Positions 60,201-64,000 of a DNA stretch of 64,000 nt are shown here, one piece after another. Made by a program: the position numbers and the translations under genes. The stretch lies in the NCBI RefSeq assembly GCF_024868665.1, contig NC_079891.1, forward strand, positions 23,474,103 to 23,538,102. Reading direction: 5' to 3'. The notes below the pieces were generated by a model. That model was given only the letters and a program-made list of their open reading frames with translations, had not been told where the DNA came from and searched no databases. The stretch is from Triplophysa rosa. Lineage: Eukaryota; Chordata; Actinopteri; Cypriniformes; Nemacheilidae. The first letter of the stretch is position 1; each line of letters opens with the position of its first letter.

Positions 60201-62991
60201 TGAGCTCAAATATTCGAATACGAAATTATTGAAAAATGCCCATCCCTAATATATATAGAATCAAGAATAATAATAAGACAAACTATTCTCCGGTCACATT
60301 TCAGACAACAAGAAAAGACAGATTTGCCTGTTTTTATCAGATCAAATGACTGAGCCTGGAGCCAAAGAACAGCAGTCTACTGGTGACTGTGGCCTCTGAT
60401 TCTGTTTTCACGGCAAAGACAGCTTGCTGTGTCCTAACAAGAGACAGCAAAACAAAATCACTGGAGCTTTAAAAGATGAGCACCTCGCTGACAAAAACAA
60501 ACCAACAGTTGGGTCATCTAGTCATACGTATGTGTCATTTTTATGAGGATGTGAATCACTAAGACAGTCTGGCATTTCCAACTAAGCGTCTCTACTGTGA
60601 CACACAGAAGAAATGTACAAAACACAAATGAAGCTTTTTGTCTCTTCTAAACTGACTCAAATCCCATTTCTGACAAATCTCATCGTTACAGCGCCGATTC
60701 TGTAATGGTGAACAGCAACGAACACACAATTACTCCAACCTTCCAGACATGCACAGGGTTTTTCCTGCATAGGGAAATTGGAGGCAGCCGCCTCCGTCAA
60801 ATGTCGTGCCGCCTCAGGCTCTCGCCAAAATTATGTTGTGAGTCTTCACAAGAAATGCTGCGTGCATTTAACAGACTGTCATTTGTAACTGCAGTTGCGA
60901 CATTACGACGCAACACAGTGGAGGCGCTGTTTAGTTATCAGCACACTGAGGTGCTAAAAAGAGTTGCAGAACAAGAGCCAGCCTGTGTTCCACGGCTGTT
61001 TGTTTTGCATCCAAGTACGTTTAAATTCTTGAAATTTCTTAAATTAAAATGACGTACATCATTGTAATGTCTTTAGCTGTGCAGTTGGATCGTTGAATCA
61101 GCGTATACTGTACACAGCGAGTTCGCCAGTATGAACGCACATTGCGTTTAGAATGACTTGCACACGAATGACTCATTTGAACCGATTTATTTAAACTATT
61201 GAACTTTTCAGTCACTAGCGAATATAAGAGATCATTGAATCATTTAAAGTGAGCCACAGAGAATGCAAGACGTGAATGAGCTTTGCTCATTTAGAAAGAC
61301 TGGTTAATTCAGTTGGATATCGTTAATTCAGTTGGATATAACTTTTCAGCCCATATGTATGGGCTGAAAAGTTAGCTGATTAAAAAAAATCAAATAAAAA
61401 TAAATCATTTTTATCTAATTTTGTTAGAACTTTTAATATATCAAACTCAAAGTCACTTTGGTTAAGCCACTTAAAGGTACGGTAGGCCTACGTGTGTGTA
61501 CAAGATCAGGATGGCACCACCTCAGCCTCATTTTGAGCCAGGAAAAACCCTGATGCAGTTAAAATCTCACATCCTACTGAGTTGTGCCCATATTTATCCA
61601 GGCTGGTATCTTTACAATCCCACATAAATGGATGTTTTGGGGCTTTTGTTCTCTAACTCCTGCAGAGGGTTCACAGAGTTTACAGTGAGTTCACCGCCCT
61701 GGTCCAGCTGAAAAGAGACAACCAAAACAGCACTGATTCCTGAATCAGTCAATCATCCGGAGTGCCACTGCAGAACCTGACCCCATGACAGGCTGGTGTG
61801 CTACTCCCTGTCGACCATCGGAAAGAAATAGGCGAGCTGCCACTGTTTGTGTATGCGTGTTAGTGTAAAACGAGTAATTTGAGGGGGGTGGGGTTGCTTC
61901 TTCTGTTCTCTATGTCCCCAAAGAGACAGCTGTCATGATCAGGACTAACATAAAACATGATCTTTAAGATTTAAACAGAATGCGTGTCATCTGCTTAGTT
62001 TGACCCTTTACAACTAACTGCACTGCGCAAATGGGGCCCCGTGGAGAAATCCTCCACTGGCTCGAGCTCGCTAAAGCTGACACTCGCATATCATGTTGCG
62101 TAGGCTGCATGTATAGTAGACAAAGAAATGAGAACAATGATGACACCAATAACAGACTATTTTCTTTAGTCTAAAAAATTCAACAGGATCATAAATGTAA
62201 ATCTGTACACGAGTAGGGCTGGGGGTCTCTTGTTCTTTCTGTACCGGTAAGGTGGTTCTCAAACAGCAGCCATCTGTCTACTGTCTTTTAGCTTAGCCGG
62301 TTAGCCGTCATAGAAAAACAAAGGGATTTGATCACCCCGCTGCGGGGAAGATGCGCACAATCTACCACTTTTTGACATCGCCTTTCTCCCTAGTGCAAAC
62401 TACAGTGTCTCGATTGGTCGAGATAAGGCGGTAAGCTGAAACTGGACAAATGACATACTTTCCTGACGATAATAGCGACGGATGCTAAAGTGCAAATAGC
62501 GTCCGGGTACAGATGTCAAAACATGGGTTAGCCGACTTGCGAGCAGCCCAACCGGCCAACCGGTCCCATCTTCAAAATTGCCTGACATTTTTACGCTCAC
62601 GTCAACAAACCTGAAAAACGAGACTCGTGTAAATATGTTCGTTACTGCTGATACAATAACCGACCAGCTTGTAGTTTATTACACGGTTAAAAAAATGTAT
62701 GAAAATAACATGTTAAAGTAACAAAGAGGTATCGCGCTAGTCCGCGGGGCAGAAAGAGCGGAGGAGTTAGCCGCTACTCGGCTAATTTCGCTGCTAACAT
62801 GCTAACAACGTATGCAGAGGAAAGCAAACGCTCGCTAGCTGCTAAACTAGCGGCTAACTCCTCCGCTGCTGCTTCGGTAGCAGCACCGGCGCATTTCCAA
62901 GCGCTGGTTAGCCATTGAGCTTGGTTGCCAAAAGCCAAAAATTACCTGCTAGCTGTCTCCTGAGTAACAGTGCTGATTGGGGCTCCGTCAT
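57230..62991 (-). CDS. ube2g1: Ubiquitin-conjugating enzyme E2 G1, complete, 5 coding exons
   Basis: E2 enzyme that takes ubiquitin from E1 on its active-site cysteine and builds mainly K48 chains (also K63 in vitro); linked to CRL4 substrates and ERAD-like turnover. Exons: 62991-62946, 58729-58627, 57996-57899, 57610-57432, 57316-57230; total 513 bp, 170 aa, the same length as human. It begins [15 protein letters not shown]; the UBC fold contains [21 protein letters not shown], the catalytic [13 protein letters not shown] with Cys90, and the acidic insertion [13 protein letters not shown] typical of UBE2G/R enzymes. It ends SQETAFE. Intron 1 is 4.2 kb with hAT elements. A donor (AGG|GTAAGC) 37 nt after the stop indicates a 3' UTR intron. 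Confidence 0.97.
58229..58557. repeat. Long inverted repeat in ube2g1 intron
   Basis: The left arm starts gggctctatgcatgcgtgac and includes acaggaagaaccctaggcat; the right arm mirrors it, ending gtcacacatgcatatagccc. Arms are about 130 bp (58229-58363 and 58431-58557) and diverge by a few percent plus indels, with a ~65-bp loop. It lies between coding exons 2 and 3. Confidence 0.8.
58871..58892. repeat. (AT)n run at hAT insertion site
   Basis: Eleven AT units. They continue as ATATATATA on the far side of the hAT element at 60249, so the element inserted into this microsatellite. Confidence 0.9.
58893..60248 (+). mobile_element. hAT transposon remnant with transposase C-terminus
   Basis: A 1,356-bp element with ends TAGGGATGTGCACGAA and GCCCATCCCTA, in an ATATATAT target (8-bp duplication compatible). 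Subterminal GAATATTCG motifs repeat at both ends. At 59875-59965 the + strand reads [17 protein letters not shown], stop, NRPICLF, resembling the conserved hAT dimerisation domain, now broken. The rest of the transposase is deleted or decayed. Confidence 0.8.
60754..61552. mobile_element. DNA transposon remnant with CAGGGTTTTTCCTG ends
   Basis: A 799-bp segment bounded by CAGGGTTTTTCCTG and its inverse CAGGAAAAACCCTG. Flanks share only ATGCA, so superfamily is uncertain (hAT is likely). A 115-codon open frame starting at 60705 overlaps it and has no recognised family. It lies in ube2g1 intron 1. Confidence 0.65.
62757..62867. repeat. Perfect 19-bp inverted repeat, ube2g1 intron 1
   Basis: AGCGGAGGAGTTAGCCGCT at 62757-62775 and its exact reverse complement at 62849-62867, with 73 bp between that is also rich in GCTAA/TTAGC units. 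It lies about 80 bp inside intron 1 in a CpG-rich stretch. Confidence 0.8.
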
Positions 62992-63240
62992 GTTTTTTAG
63001 AAGTATATATATATTCTAAGTCGACAGTCGTTTACTTCACTAGGGAGAAAAAAATGTTTGCGATTTCTTGCACGTCTTTCCGTCTCTGCTCTAGTCCGTT
63101 TTGCTCAACATTGTGTTCCGGTGTGCGCATGCGCCATACTGTCCGTGAGGCCGAAAGGAAAGCGCGCCCGAGAGCGAGAGGACTATAGGCGACGGATACG
63201 CGCATGCCACCAACACATGAAGGCATAGAGCAACGACTAG
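62992..63240 (-). promoter_or_regulatory. ube2g1 5' UTR and promoter
   Basis: A CpG-rich segment upstream of the ATG (A at -3). An NRF1-type TGCGCATGCGCC lies at 63124-63135 and a related cgcgcatgcc near 63200. A 21-bp palindrome tagaagtatatatatattcta (63000-63020 area) lies in the predicted 5' UTR. TSS not determined. Confidence 0.6.
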
Positions 63241-64000
63241 GTACGATAGGTGCAGAAAATGATGAGAGGGAAATCAGAGCTATTTAAAGTGCAGACTTGT
63301 GAACCTGAAGAATCAGATATGAAAGATTTGCATAAGCAATTAAATTTCATTCATTTATGTTCCGAGGTTTATTGTTTGTTGCTAGGCTTGCTTATTTGTA
63401 AACTGATAATATATTGCCAAATGGGTCAAGTAGGGGTCTCTGCAGGTTGGAGAAATGGGTAGGTTTAAGGTAGGGGGCGTGCCGAAAGGTTTCTCGTTGG
63501 TCAAAGGTGTTCTTCCTCGGCAACTGAGTTGACCAATCAGCGTTAACCACACACGTACGTCATTTCTTTTAAACAGGAAGAAGGTCGCAATAAGCAAGGT
63601 GTGTGTAATGCAAAGTTTGCAAACTCGTGAATTTGTAAACATAAGCCCTTAAAACCTAAAAATTGTATCAGATAAGTCATCTTTTTGCTAAATTGTTTAA
63701 TAATAGATCACAGAAGGTAACTAAACAGCTCTTACTCTTTTAGAAGCAGCTGTCGTTTTGTTTTATGAGTATTTCAGTCTTTCTGCACGTTTTTATTTAC
63801 ATGTAGGCTACTAAATCATAGTTGTACTAAAACGGTAGAAATGCCTTTTACTGTATGACAGCTATGTTGTTGCTATTTTATCATGACACCAAGGAAAGCA
63901 AATTATTATATTAAAAAGCTATTTTTTTTAGGAAAAAAAACACTAACCTTCTCTCTTTCTCTCTACAGGTATTGGTCTAGCTTTTGCTGAAACTAGTAAC
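63241..64000. other. Upstream of ube2g1; possible start of a + strand gene
   Basis: At 63529-63560 a CCAAT box (GACCAATCAG) and an ACGTACGTCAT CRE-like site are followed by AGCAAG|GTGTGT (donor-like, near 63599), and at 63968 a pyrimidine tract plus CTACAG|GTATTGG looks like an acceptor. No coding frame supports a gene inside the window. Confidence 0.3.

Noticed and set aside
60705..61052. 115-codon + strand open frame as a novel gene
   Set aside because: It starts outside and runs into a transposon with CAGGGTTTTTCCTG ends, without splice or codon evidence.

Overview
This is vertebrate nuclear DNA, most likely from a cypriniform (carp/zebrafish-type) fish. It has spliced genes with GT-AG introns and abundant fish-type repeats: tRNA-derived SINEs, TTAA-flanked MITEs, hAT, Tc1/mariner, PIF/Harbinger and DIRS-like elements. 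Four protein-coding genes are recognisable: zzef1 (-), cyb5d2 (+), ankfy1 (-) and ube2g1 (-). Order and orientation match human 17p13.2 (ZZEF1, CYB5D2, ANKFY1, UBE2G1), so this is an old syntenic block.

Layout. Bases 1161-33578 hold 52 coding exons of zzef1, a giant EF-hand / DOC / ZZ-zinc-finger protein. I traced all exon phases and they join in frame for about 2,981 codons; only the last ~60 codons lie beyond the left edge. One in-frame TAA (4915-4917) interrupts exon 48. Bases 33579-34088 are a head-to-head promoter shared with cyb5d2 (34089-35150, 4 exons, 267 aa, complete). Bases 35151-37039 are the tail-to-tail interval. ankfy1 (37040-48581, 25 coding exons, 1,167 aa) is complete and open throughout. 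ube2g1 (57230-62991, 5 coding exons, 170 aa) is complete. Its last coding exon appears to splice 37 nt after the stop to a distant 3' UTR exon starting at 51026, so the interval 51.0-57.2 kb would be a UTR intron. Bases 62992-64000 are the ube2g1 promoter and upstream sequence.

Most non-exonic structure is transposon-derived. The clearest piece is a nest at 51.2-55.2 kb: a TTAA-flanked MITE interrupted by a 1.6 kb fold-back Tc1/mariner-like element (TA duplication) and a 1.4 kb PIF/Harbinger-like element (TTA duplication). A DIRS-like element with a LINE fragment sits in a zzef1 intron, and several hAT copies have visible 8-bp target duplications.

Functionally, ankfy1 (Rabankyrin-5, early endosome), ube2g1 (E2 ubiquitin-conjugating enzyme), cyb5d2 (neuferricin, heme-binding) and zzef1 (scaffold and chromatin/calcium-related domains) are not a pathway; they are neighbours by conserved synteny. 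I saw no prokaryotic features, CRISPR array or functional tRNA/rRNA gene. Exon boundaries were worked out by eye from splice consensus and reading phase; family identities rest on remembered vertebrate proteins and were not searched.
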